53,190 bases of DNA, taken from the NCBI GenBank assembly GCA_016987375.1, contig PJRA01000444.1, positions 787,569 to 840,758 of the forward strand. The letters run 5' to 3'. The notes beneath the pieces are model-generated. The model made no database searches. It saw only the letters and a list, made by a program, of their open reading frames with translations, and was not told where the DNA came from. Shown here piece after piece: positions 22,748 to 32,320 of this stretch. Source of the stretch: Brachionus koreanus (Eukaryota > Rotifera > Eurotatoria > Ploima > Brachionidae). The translations under genes and the position numbers were made by a program. The first letter of the stretch is position 1. Each line of letters opens with the position of its first letter.

Positions 22748-24504
22748 TGATTTATTTGTATTTCTGTACCGAGCTTTAGCTCCTTCAGATTAAAAATAAA
22801 AATAAAATCAAAAAAATTTAAATGAATAATATAAATTAAAAAATACAGAAATATTAAAATCAAAATTAGATAAATTAAGATAGAGAGTAACAGAATACAT
22901 TTTTTATATATTTGATGATTCAGGAAAAAAAGAGGAAATAGTAAGATAGCAATTACACAATGGAGTTGGGTACTCGATATTTCTTGATTCGAAACCTTTG
23001 TTATATTCCTCCACCAGTCTGAAAACTAGTGGAACAGAGTGGCTCAGTCCTACCCTAACATATCTCTCACTTAACTCAAAAAGTCGATTTGAGACTGTCA
23101 GTAGTTTAAGTTTTTTAAATGCCTCATGATGTAATATGTTGGAGGGAGTATCATATCTTAATTTTAATATAGAACGAACCGCTGAATTTTGGATTACTTC
23201 TAATCTTCTTATATTAGTTTCTGAAAGAGAGTTAAGACAAGGGAAAGAATAGTCTAGAATAGATCCAATCAAAGACTTATAAAGGTTTCCTAAAGTTCTA
23301 AAGTCAAGGCCCCATTTTTTATTTGACAAGATTTTGATTAAGTTTAGCCTTGAATTGCAACGTTCTTTAATTTCTTCTATCATTGAAGAAAAGGTTAGTT
23401 TAGAATCGAATTTAATACCTAGGAACTTAATTTCTTTTTGGTTTTCGATTTTATTCCCATAGATCTTTAAATTAAAAATAGAACTTTCTTTGTTGTTTTT
23501 AGTAAAAATCATTGAGCAAGACTTTTCAACGGAGATCTTCATTTTCCACTTGAAAAGCCATTTTTCTAATTCAACTAAGTACTTATTCATCTTACTTTCT
23601 ATATATCCATTTTTTTTATAAATAAAAAAAGTGACCAGATCGTCTGCAAAGAGAAGTGAATATTCATTATTAGATTTATTTCTTTTAGGAATATCATTAA
23701 TAAATATAAAAATTAATAAAGGACTAATTACTGATCCTTGAGGAACGCCAGCAGGTATTTTGAATTCATCACTAGTGTGATTATCTATATTTACTTTAAA
23801 TGTTCTACAGTTAAGAAATGATTTAATCCAATATATTAAAAAGGCAGGTATATTTATCTTTATCAGCTTGTAAATTATTCCCTCATGCCAAACTTTATCG
23901 AAAGCTTTCGAAATGTCAAAAAATAAGCAACATACTTTTTTCTTTCTATTAAATGATTCGACTATTTTTTGGATAAGGAAAACTAAATTATCTGCGATTC
24001 TTCGATGTCTTCTAAAACCAGATTGTTCCTGGATTAGCAACGAATTTTTTTCCAAGAAATCATATAATCTTGAGAAAATAATACGTTCAAGAAGCTTACC
24101 CAGACAGCTAGTAATACTAATAGATCGATAATTAGACGGATCTTGTGTAGGAGAAGATTTCTTAGATATCACTGTGATATTGGAACTTTTCAAAGCTTTA
24201 GGAACTGTTCCTTCTTGAAGACTAAGATTAAAAAGATCTATTATCTCTTTTAATAAATTTAAAGGTAGGTTTTTTAACATTAGATTGTGGATAAGGTCAG
24301 GTCCGCAAGCTGCTTCTCTTTTTAGCTTTTTTAATGCCGAAATCATTTCATTAAGGCTAATCGGTTCGTTGAAGTTAGGCTGACTATTACTCTTATAATA
24401 TTTTATATTAGAGTGAGTTATTTCTGAATCTTTTTCGGTGTTTTCAAGGTAAGGATTAAGAGTGAATGTTGAAGATAATATTTCTCCAAATAATTTTCCT
24501 TTTT
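22748..24504 (-). mobile_element. 5'-truncated non-LTR retrotransposon (CR1/jockey group)
   Basis: The element runs on the minus strand from the truncated RT frame (24504) to a 3' end with a GAGCT/AGCTC hairpin and AT-rich tail near 22748. A 7-base direct repeat, CCAGAAT, lies immediately outside both ends (22741-22747 and 24505-24511) and is a candidate target-site duplication. The endonuclease part is missing, as expected from 5' truncation. Its 5' junction lies immediately beside the outer end of the large inverted-repeat arm (24512). Confidence 0.75.
22904..24504 (-). CDS. reverse transcriptase ORF2, N-terminally truncated
   Basis: Open for about 534 codons without interruption; the first in-frame ATG is at 24346, but the frame is open to the junction at 24504. 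Reverse-transcriptase blocks are complete: AACGPD, then NYRSISITSCLGKLLERII, then GFRRHRRIADNL, DISKAFDKVWHEG, GVPQGSVISPLL and the catalytic LLFADDL. After these come a thumb region and the LEVIQNSAVRSIL block. No endonuclease and no RNase H are present. The undamaged frame points to recent insertion. It copies its own RNA at a nicked target (target-primed reverse transcription) when full length; this copy lacks the nicking enzyme. Confidence 0.9.
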
Positions 24505-24511
24505 CCAGAAT

Positions 24512-26798
24512 AATAATTTGTTGCTATTTGTAATAAGGTAGTTGAATTAATAATTAATTGATAAAAAAATTTTGATAAAACAAATAACTGATTAATTTGA
24601 AATATCCTGACAACGAGACAATTTAACGTGTTTTTAAAAGCACAATAAAAAAAATAAAAATTAATTGCTTTTTCATCTTTGCAACTGAACTAAAGGTTTA
24701 CAGGTGTATTTTGTCAATTTTAAAATATATTTTCAGACCCGAATTGTGAAAATCAAAATCAAATTTTACAAATTTATTTAAAAAAAAACAACTCATTTAA
24801 AAACTTGAAAATCATCAAGAATTCATATTAGAACTTGGTGTTTATATATTTTTAATTTTTGTTTATTTGTTGAATAAAGAAGTATTAATTAAAAATAATA
24901 AATTTTATTTTATGAAAAAAGAAATTTAATAAATATTAAATATCTTGTCAGTTTAGATTGATATTAAATTTCTTTTTTTCTAATATTTAATTAATTATTG
25001 TGTAAAAACATTATTTGATCATGCAAAAATTAAAAAAAAAAATTTTTCCATTTTCTAATCAAAATTGATTAATATCGATTCAAACAAATATTGAAAATTC
25101 TAATTTGATGGATTTTATTAAAAATAAATTTAGAAAAACAAAATATAAGTAATATTGAAATATTTTTGTTATAATTTAAACAAAATAAATATAAAATAAT
25201 AAATGCTAGTTCTAGTAAATGCGAGATGAAGTAGAAGCGGCAGCCTTAAATTCATCGAAGCTTAAAACACCATCGCCATTCGAATCAATTGAAGCAAAGT
25301 AAGCTCTCAATTCAGATTCAGAAATTACTTTTTCGCTACTTAATTCAATATTGTTGGCTATGGATGTAGCTTCTTGATGTGATAACAAATTTGATGAATC
25401 AGTTGAGGTTATTAAGCCATATGGACTAGCTTCACTTGAAAATAGTGAAGCATTATATCTAATACCATTATTGCTTAGATATTGAGCATATGAAGCCAAA
25501 TCAGTTCGATTCAAATCAACTAAGCTCAATGCTTCAACTTCGCCTTCTAATTCTGGCAATCCATGTTCTCTGTGACTATCTGAAACAACAACACTATCTG
25601 GAGCTCCAATTTTAGTGGCAGCTTGTCTGAATTCATCGTGTCTTAAAAGTTCCGAGCCAAATCGTCTCACATATTCATCTGGATTTGCCAATTGAGTGCC
25701 CAAATTTCTATATTCACGAGTGACTTCTACTTCTGGAGCTTCCCATTGAATGACCAAATTTCTTGGATTTGGCAAAGTACAATCCGGATCAGCACGATGA
25801 TAAACAACTCTACGTTTTGGTTGTTTGAATGGCAACCATTTTTCCAAGAATATTTGTTGTGGTTTTGGTGGAATTGGTGGCAATCGTTCAACAACAACCT
25901 TACGAGCTGGTGGAGCTAAAACTTTGCCAGGAACCAATACTTGCTGATCTGGAATTCGTGGTGGTGGTGGTGGAGGAACTTCGCGCAATACCAATGGAGC
26001 TGGATTTGATGGCTTTGGTGGAGCTTGTCGAACAACCAAAGGAGGAGCTGGAGCTATTTGTCTATTTGGCAATTGTCTAACAACAATATCGCCTGGCTTT
26101 GAGGCTTTTGGTGGCTCCAAAAATCTAAATGCAACATCTTGAATATATCTTATTTTTTCGCTTGGTTTCTTTCTAATCAACTCAGGATTTGGATCATTGT
26201 TCAATTTGTACTGATCCAATGATATTGGTGGTAGAAATTTACAATTTTCACTCGATTGATTACCACTTGTTGCTTCAACATTTTGATATGAATTAGTAGC
26301 TACTTCACTATGACCACTAACCACTACTGGATAGCTTTGAGTGTAGCGTTGTGATATGCTTGCAGCTGAAACACTTCGCAATGCATTTTCAACAACACTG
26401 TTTAACTCACTTTTGTTCACAGTAGTGTAGTCGTTGTTTGAATAGTTAACATAAGACATTTTCTACTTTCAGGTTCGAATTGAATTATTTCTTATTTTAA
26501 ATTTCAACTTTTTTTTCTGATGAATTAGCTTTGGCTACAGCTTTTTTTATAGAACCTAAGATAACAATCATATTTTTGTATCAATGTTTGTCTATGCATT
26601 TTTTTCAAAATAAATTTCGCTTTGTTATCCAAGTTTACAATATCAATTTATTGATTGTTTCCAATTATCTTTTTTTTTTTTTCAAAAATTTTATTTTACT
26701 TTTTTTTATTTAGTTTTTCTTTGTTTACATTTTATATAATATATATATGTAAAATATTTTTATCAATAATAATTAAATATTTTTTAGATTTTAGTCAT
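24512..26798. repeat. left arm of 2.28-kb inverted duplication
   Basis: Reverse complement of 32321-34594. Reading both through, I counted four substitutions in the gene and about three outside it, one 9-base difference (ATTTGTAAT, about 24525-24533) and a 2-base homopolymer difference, so about 99.7% identity. It contains the whole EF-hand gene plus about 340 bases upstream and 700 bases downstream. Similarity stops sharply at both ends: the outer end meets the retrotransposon's flanking CCAGAAT, and the inner end meets unique spacer. Confidence 0.95.
25212..26459 (-). CDS. Pro-rich EF-hand protein, copy 1
   Basis: Intronless, 415 codons, with the ATG directly after a stretch shared by both copies. 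The N-terminal third is Ser/Asn/Gln-rich. Residues about 120-215 are runs of Pro and Val-Arg-containing short repeats (VVRQLPNR, VVRQAPPKP, LVLREVPPPPPP, VVVERLPPIPPKP). A conserved-looking block follows (EKWLPFKQPKRRVVYH, then NLVIQWEAPEVEV and REYRNLGTQLANPDEYVRRF). The C-terminus holds one canonical EF-hand loop (DSNGDGVLSFDE, about 392-403). There is no signal peptide or membrane segment. The VVxRxxP style of repeat recalls cytoskeletal alveolin-like proteins; that likeness is only stylistic. Codon choice is less AT-biased than in neighbours, which may mean high expression. Differs from copy 2 at four residues. Confidence 0.9.
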   Translation of the reverse strand: MSYVNYSNNDYTTVNKSELNSVVENALRSVSAASISQRYTQSYPVVVSGHSEVATNSYQNVEATSGNQSSENCKFLPPISLDQYKLNNDPNPELIRKKPSEKIRYIQDVAFRFLEPPKASKPGDIVVRQLPNRQIAPAPPLVVRQAPPKPSNPAPLVLREVPPPPPPRIPDQQVLVPGKVLAPPARKVVVERLPPIPPKPQQIFLEKWLPFKQPKRRVVYHRADPDCTLPNPRNLVIQWEAPEVEVTREYRNLGTQLANPDEYVRRFGSELLRHDEFRQAATKIGAPDSVVVSDSHREHGLPELEGEVEALSLVDLNRTDLASYAQYLSNNGIRYNASLFSSEASPYGLITSTDSSNLLSHQEATSIANNIELSSEKVISESELRAYFASIDSNGDGVLSFDEFKAAASTSSRIY

Positions 26799-27419
26799 TA
26801 TTTTAGATAACTGTCATTTAAAAAAATGAAAAAATACAACTTTTAAGTTTAGTTTTTTTTTAACAAAATTAACGATAAAGTAGCTTTGTGGTTATTTTTT
26901 TTCAATTTAAAATTAGCTTAAATTAAATATGCTTACATATATCATTTTACTAATTGAGATCCAAGTGTTAAAATCTAAAATAGTTAAAATTTAATACCAA
27001 GAGAAGTTCAGCTGTTCACAATTTTTTTTTTTTACATGAAAATATATAAATTTTTATCAGAGAATTTCTTTTTTATAAATTTAGATTTATTTTTATATAC
27101 AATTTAGTTTTTATTTATCTTTTATTTTAAATAAATGTTTAATCAAATAATTATAAAAGCCGTTTTTTAAAAATAATGAATTTGAGTTTTTTTATTTATT
27201 TAATGATTATCAATAAAATGTTAGTTTGTATAAATTGTATCTTAATTATTTGAAAAAAGTTTGTTTTAGAAAAATGTCTAGCTAAGTGTCAATTAATTTA
27301 AATAAATAATAAATATAGGAAACTTTTTAATGAACAAATTGTTTACAATTGTAAAATTCTGAAAAACCCATTTATTACTTTACTTGATAATTTAGAAAGA
27401 TTTTTGAGAAGTTAAATTT
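26799..27419. other. spacer between left arm and coiled-coil gene
   Basis: Very AT-rich, unique DNA, with no open frame or repeat recognised. It probably includes the 3' UTR of the coiled-coil gene and the distal upstream region of EF-hand copy 1. Confidence 0.5.
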
Positions 27420-30400
27420 TTAATTTGCTCTCAATGAATCAAAAGGATTTTTAATTTCGAAAAAACTAGATAATACTTTAATTAATTCTCTCATTAGTGA
27501 ATCATCTCGAGTTATTGTGATCAAAAAAAAAATGACACTAAAACTTAAAAAAAGAATAGAAAAAGTTGTTTTAAAAAATTTAATCGGATTTTTTCGAATA
27601 GTTGATCTCAACTTTTGATATTTAGATACAAAAAAATTTCCTAAATGAAATTTCTTTTTTGAATTGAAAAATTTTGAATTATCAACCAGATTCACTTCAG
27701 ATTCTGAGAAATGCAAGTTATTTTTGATTAAATCTGAATTAATTGAATCAGAATTAATGTGTATGTTGGTTAAATTTCTGCCAAAGCTATTAAAATAGTT
27801 TCTTCTTTTTTCATTAATTGAATTCTCATTTGAATCATCAGAAATTGTTGTTTCTCGGCTTTCGTCTAAAATTTGACACTCCGAATTTTCTGTTGAATTT
27901 AAAGTTCCAAGTCTATTTTTTTCTGATGGAGAGGATACTAAAAAATATTGTATTTGGTCACTTTGATTTAAAGTAAAACTTGAAGACAATTTTCCAATTT
28001 TTTGTCTTAATTCCAAATCATATGATTCTAATTCAGTCTTAGTTCCTGTATCAATCAGCGCCAAGGTATTATCATTTTTTCCATTATTTTGTATTGAATT
28101 TTCAATTGATGATGATTGACATTTTTCAAAGTAGGTTTTTGATTGAACTATGAATTTTTCGAGACTTAAAATATAAAATTTTAATCTTTTATAAATTAAA
28201 CAAAAAAACAAAATGATAATTTTGTTTTAGTTAAAATCAGAAGGCGAATGCCTATCAGTCATATTGATTATACACAGCTTGAAAATCAAAGCGGTTGTCT
28301 TGATGATCAACAAATTTAATACTTGTAGTTAGATCAAATTTGCGCAAAGTAAACTATTTCACTTAAAATTTGATTTTAAGATGAAATAATTTTTTAAAAA
28401 AAGAATTAAAAGATTAAATAATTTTTTACTCATTGCGACACAATTTTAGCCTTAAATAAATTTTTTAGATTAAAATGCTCTACTTATAAAATTAATTAAA
28501 AAAAGTATAAGTTTAAAGATCATGGTCTTAAAAAAGCCTATTTTCAAAGCTCTCCCGAATTGTTAGATGCCTTTGCTAAATAATATCTTCCATCAGAAAA
28601 GACTTTTATCAGAATGAATTATGATAAAAAAAAGAAAAAAAATTTAATTGTAATCTATTAAAATACTTCAATTTAAATTGATTATAGCCCTTCAATATTA
28701 AATGATTGAAAAGGTGTTCTTTTAGATGAAGTGATTTCTTTGTTTCTGGAGTTTTGTTGTTATTATTATCTATCATATTTAAAGCATCTGGCTTGCAAAT
28801 TATCTCTTCATGCTAAAATATATATAAAATTATCAATATTTTTATTTATTTAGTTTAACCTGTCTTTTAATCGAATCAATCAAGTTCAAAAAATTGTACA
28901 AATAATCTGCTAGAACTTCGAAATTACCGTTTTCAAACTCCTTTAAATAAAAACATTAAATTTTTATTTTTAATTGAAAAAATTTGGACTTTTTTTTTAT
29001 CTAAATCTGACTCGATTTGTTCGAGCATGAATGAATTAAGATTAGGTATCAAAGTTAACTGATCCAAATTTGAGCTAATTGATTTCACTAGTTTTGAATC
29101 AATATTTTCTTCGAGATTTTCAACAAACTGAAAAGGCTCTTTTATTGGTATTATTTTTTTTGATAAATTTGTATTGCTCTCTTGAACGCTATTGCATTTA
29201 ATCATTATATTTTCCTTATTCTCTTGTGAAGTTGAATATTCATTTATTGATAGTTTATTGAGACTTAAATTTAAAAAAAAATAATTTAATTTAAATTAAT
29301 ATCAATGATTAAATTTTAAGTGCTCAAAAATTGAATAAATAAGCTTAAAAAATTAGAATTTTGGGTTGAATAGAGTTGTTGAAAATTGACTCATAAAAAT
29401 CAAAAAATATATGATTAATTTCTTGTATTATTTTACGTTGAATATTTACTTAACACTCAAAGGCCCGATAGAATTTTCGACCCTTTTTATTCAACTTGGC
29501 TTTTTACTTTTTTTTCAATGAAAATAAAATTATTTTGTAATAAAATTTAAAAAATTTTATTTGATTTAAGGTATTCTTAAAAAATTATTTAATTAATAGA
29601 ATATATATTTAGAAAGAAAGGAAGTGAAAAAAAGGGGTTAAAAAGATCCCTCTAGCCTTTTATCTGGAGCAATGAATTTTAAAAATTTGTTTTTTTGATA
29701 AATTTAAATTTGAGAAAAAAAAAATAGTTGATTAAATTTTTGAATATTCCTAAATTTGTTTTTTACAAATTTTTGCAAGCTTTTACACTACTCTAAAATC
29801 AAGATTTTTACAAACTTTTTTCACAAAAATAAAAAAACTAAATAATTTTTAAAATATTGTACTTATACTTTTTTGTTAGATTTTCAAGAATTGAGCACTT
29901 TTCTCGCAGCATGTCAACTTCATTTTTCAACTCCTTTTAAATTCAAAATTATTTTCATTAGAATCAATAAATTCACAAGTACCTTATTATTCCAATAAAG
30001 CATTGATATTGTTTCTTCAAAATGAGAAATCTTCGATTCAAACTTAAATATTGAAAATTAATAACTTAAATTTTTTTCTTCAAATCTCTAATCCTTTACA
30101 TCCATATTTTTCTTATTTAAATTTGAGTTGGCTAACTGTAAATCGTTGTTTATTGTCTGGTTATGTCAATCATTTAAATTAATAAAAAAAATAAGCATAA
30201 CAAAATTAATACTTTTTGTTCATCTAATTGTTTTAAAAAGTTTTGAATAGTGTTTTGATTTTCATCGATTATCTTTGCCAGCTGTCTATCCTTTTCATCA
30301 ATTAAGCATGAATTTTCTTCAAGCATTTTGTTTAAATTTAAATTTTGATCATTTAAAACACAAAGTTTATTTTTAAGATCATCATTTGTGATACGCAAAT

Positions 30401-31268
30401 CTTCTATATCTTTCTCATAAAATACTATTTTGCTTTGAAAGTCAGTGCTTTTTCTCATTTGTTCACTAATAATTCTATTTTGGCTTTCTATTTCGCTACC
30501 TATTTGAGAATTTGTATCCTCAGCTAGATGCAATTGATCTCTTAAAATTTCAATTTGATCCCGAAGCTTAAAGTTCTCTGTCTTTAGATCAGCTAGCTCA
30601 CACTTTGTTCGATTTAGCTCTCCTTTTAGACTCGTGCCAAAAGCTTCAAATTCACATGATTGATTTAACTCGTTGTCAGAGAGAGATAGCGATTTGTTTG
30701 AGAGTCTTGCCTTGGCAAATTCATTTGAAGTTTTTAGCTTCAAATTGTTATCTAATTTATTATCGTGAATGGAACTCAGATTATCATAACAGCTTAACGA
30801 GTATTTTAGATTTTTCAATTTTCGATTACAAAAGTAAGAATTCCGGTTAACCTGACTGTGTTGATTTTCAATCGACCTTAACTGATTTATTGATTTGACT
30901 AGCATCTCTTTAAATGTTCTGAAATCGAGACTTTTTTCTGACAAGTCAGATTCTGTTTCTAAATAGAAATATTCTAGAAAATTTTTTTTCAAAAGCTCAA
31001 TGAGTTTGTTGTTGGGATCATTATCGAAAATATTTGTAATTAAAAAGTCCAAAACTTCAGTGCAAATAGCAAACGAATGCTGAAAGTCGTCATTTATTCT
31101 CACATCGAAATCATCTGGCAAATAAACACACTTGCCGAACAAATCTTTTAGCGCTTCGTCCAAGCATTCTTCAAAAAAATTGAATTAATTATTTGAATAA
31201 GTGATCAAACTCAATGTACCATTGTCATAAAAAAAAGCAGCAAAAGAACCACGTTCCCCTTCAATCAT
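27420..31268 (-). CDS. tail-anchored coiled-coil protein
   Basis: I could follow exons 31220-31268, 30213-31168, 30100-30156, 29983-30042, about 29873-29936, about 29010-29255, about 28860-28940 and about 28690-28812. The C-terminal exon is 27420-28164. The join between 28690 and 28164 is unresolved, so two genes remain possible. The N-terminus (MIEGERGSFAAFFYDN, then a helical block of about 100 residues) precedes a long coiled coil (KLRDQIEILRDQLHLAEDTN and on). The C-terminal exon ends in one membrane segment (TTFSILFLSFSVIFFLITI) followed by about 30 residues with the end FDSLRAN. This layout is that of nuclear-envelope or ER tail-anchored proteins (KASH5, LRMP/Jaw1, nesprins), but no PPPX KASH terminus is seen. 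Identity is unproven. The gene lies wholly in the unique spacer between the inverted arms. Confidence 0.65.
29454..29680. mobile_element. degenerate piggyBac-type MITE in intron
   Basis: Begins TTAA then CACTCAAAGGCCCGATAG..TTCGACCC. The far end, read in reverse from about 29680, gives a degraded CAGATAAAAGGCTAGAGGG, then TCTTTTTAACCCC. Both ends resemble the intact element at 42553-42742 (CACTAGAACGCCCGAGGGG). It sits between exons of the coiled-coil gene. One flanking TTAA is clear, the other is not. An older copy of the same group is the best reading. Confidence 0.5.
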
Positions 31269-32320
31269 TCTCTGTTTTAAATCAAAAATTATTTTAAAAG
31301 TTGCAAACTATTAAGATCAGTTTTTTATGCAAGTTAGAGTGATGAAGATTGAATGAGCACGTCTCGTTTTTAAATTTCTTTTTCATTAGAAAATAAGTTT
31401 TTTTTTAGCTATTTCCATAATTTAAAACAGAAAAAATAAAATCAAAGAGTTTCTAAAATCTTTCAAATTTAAAAAAAAAGAATTTAATTAAAAAACAAGT
31501 AATCTTTTTTTAAGTAATTAAGATAATTTTTGATCAAATAAAAAGCTTATATTCAAAATTTTTTAATTATTAAAATTAAGTTTTTTTTTTTTTAAGCGAG
31601 TAAACATTTATTTTAAATAAATAATCAATTTGGTTATTAATAAAAATAAATTATTAGTTAAATTCAAAATTTTTAAAGTTTTAAATAATGCCTTTAAAAA
31701 TAAGTTTAAATTATCTGTAATATTTTATAAAACTTTATTATTTGATAAGAAAAATGTCAAACTAAAACGAAATTTGTCTTGGGAATTTGTGACAAATTTT
31801 CATTAAAGGAGATTAAATTTTGATTGAAAATATTTATTCTCTTGTCTAAAAAATAGTTCGTTTGTTTTGAGATTCGAGCTTTCATTTTCTGTAATCAGCA
31901 TTCAGAGATAGATCATCTTTAGTATAAAAATCAATTTAAATATTTAAACTAAGTCATATTCCTAGATTAATATTTTGATTTTGATCAGATATAATTTTTA
32001 CATATATCAGCAGAAGGAAATATTCTAAAAAGAATCGTAGAAACTGGTCATGACTTGCTAATTTTCCATAATAAGAGTATTTGAGGGCAAAAAATCTCTA
32101 ATAAATAGTACAATATTTTCAACTAACCGATATTAAATAAATCTGAATAATAATTTAGTATGAGAAAATAAATCGTGTATAATGAATAAAATTTTGGTTA
32201 ATGATATACACATTATTTTCTCGAATATTTTGTGACGGGATTTTTAATAAAAATTTAAAAATTGAAAAAGAATTTGACATTTTAACAATTGAATAAATTT
32301 TGATAAATAATTGGAAAATT
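31269..32320. other. intergenic spacer up to right arm
   Basis: About 1 kb of AT-rich unique DNA between the divergent coiled-coil gene and EF-hand copy 2. It probably contains both promoters. No specific site was recognised. Confidence 0.5.

Noticed and set aside
22540..22863. 107-codon minus-strand frame
   Set aside because: It straddles the 3' UTR of the LINE and flanking DNA, with low-complexity composition and no family.
25692..26080. Open frames antisense to EF-hand copy 1 (mirrored at 33035-33423 in copy 2)
   Set aside because: They arise from the Pro/Val-rich codons of the sense gene read in reverse; the sense frame is longer and has an EF-hand.
27420..28164. Firm KASH-domain call
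   Set aside because: The terminus FDSLRAN lacks the PPPX ending, and topology plus tail length alone is not enough.
27420..28211. Calling the C-terminal exon a separate gene starting at 28211
   Set aside because: The residues before 28164 are low-complexity intron-like sequence ending in an acceptor (TTTTAAG), and the frame fits as the last exon of the coiled-coil gene.
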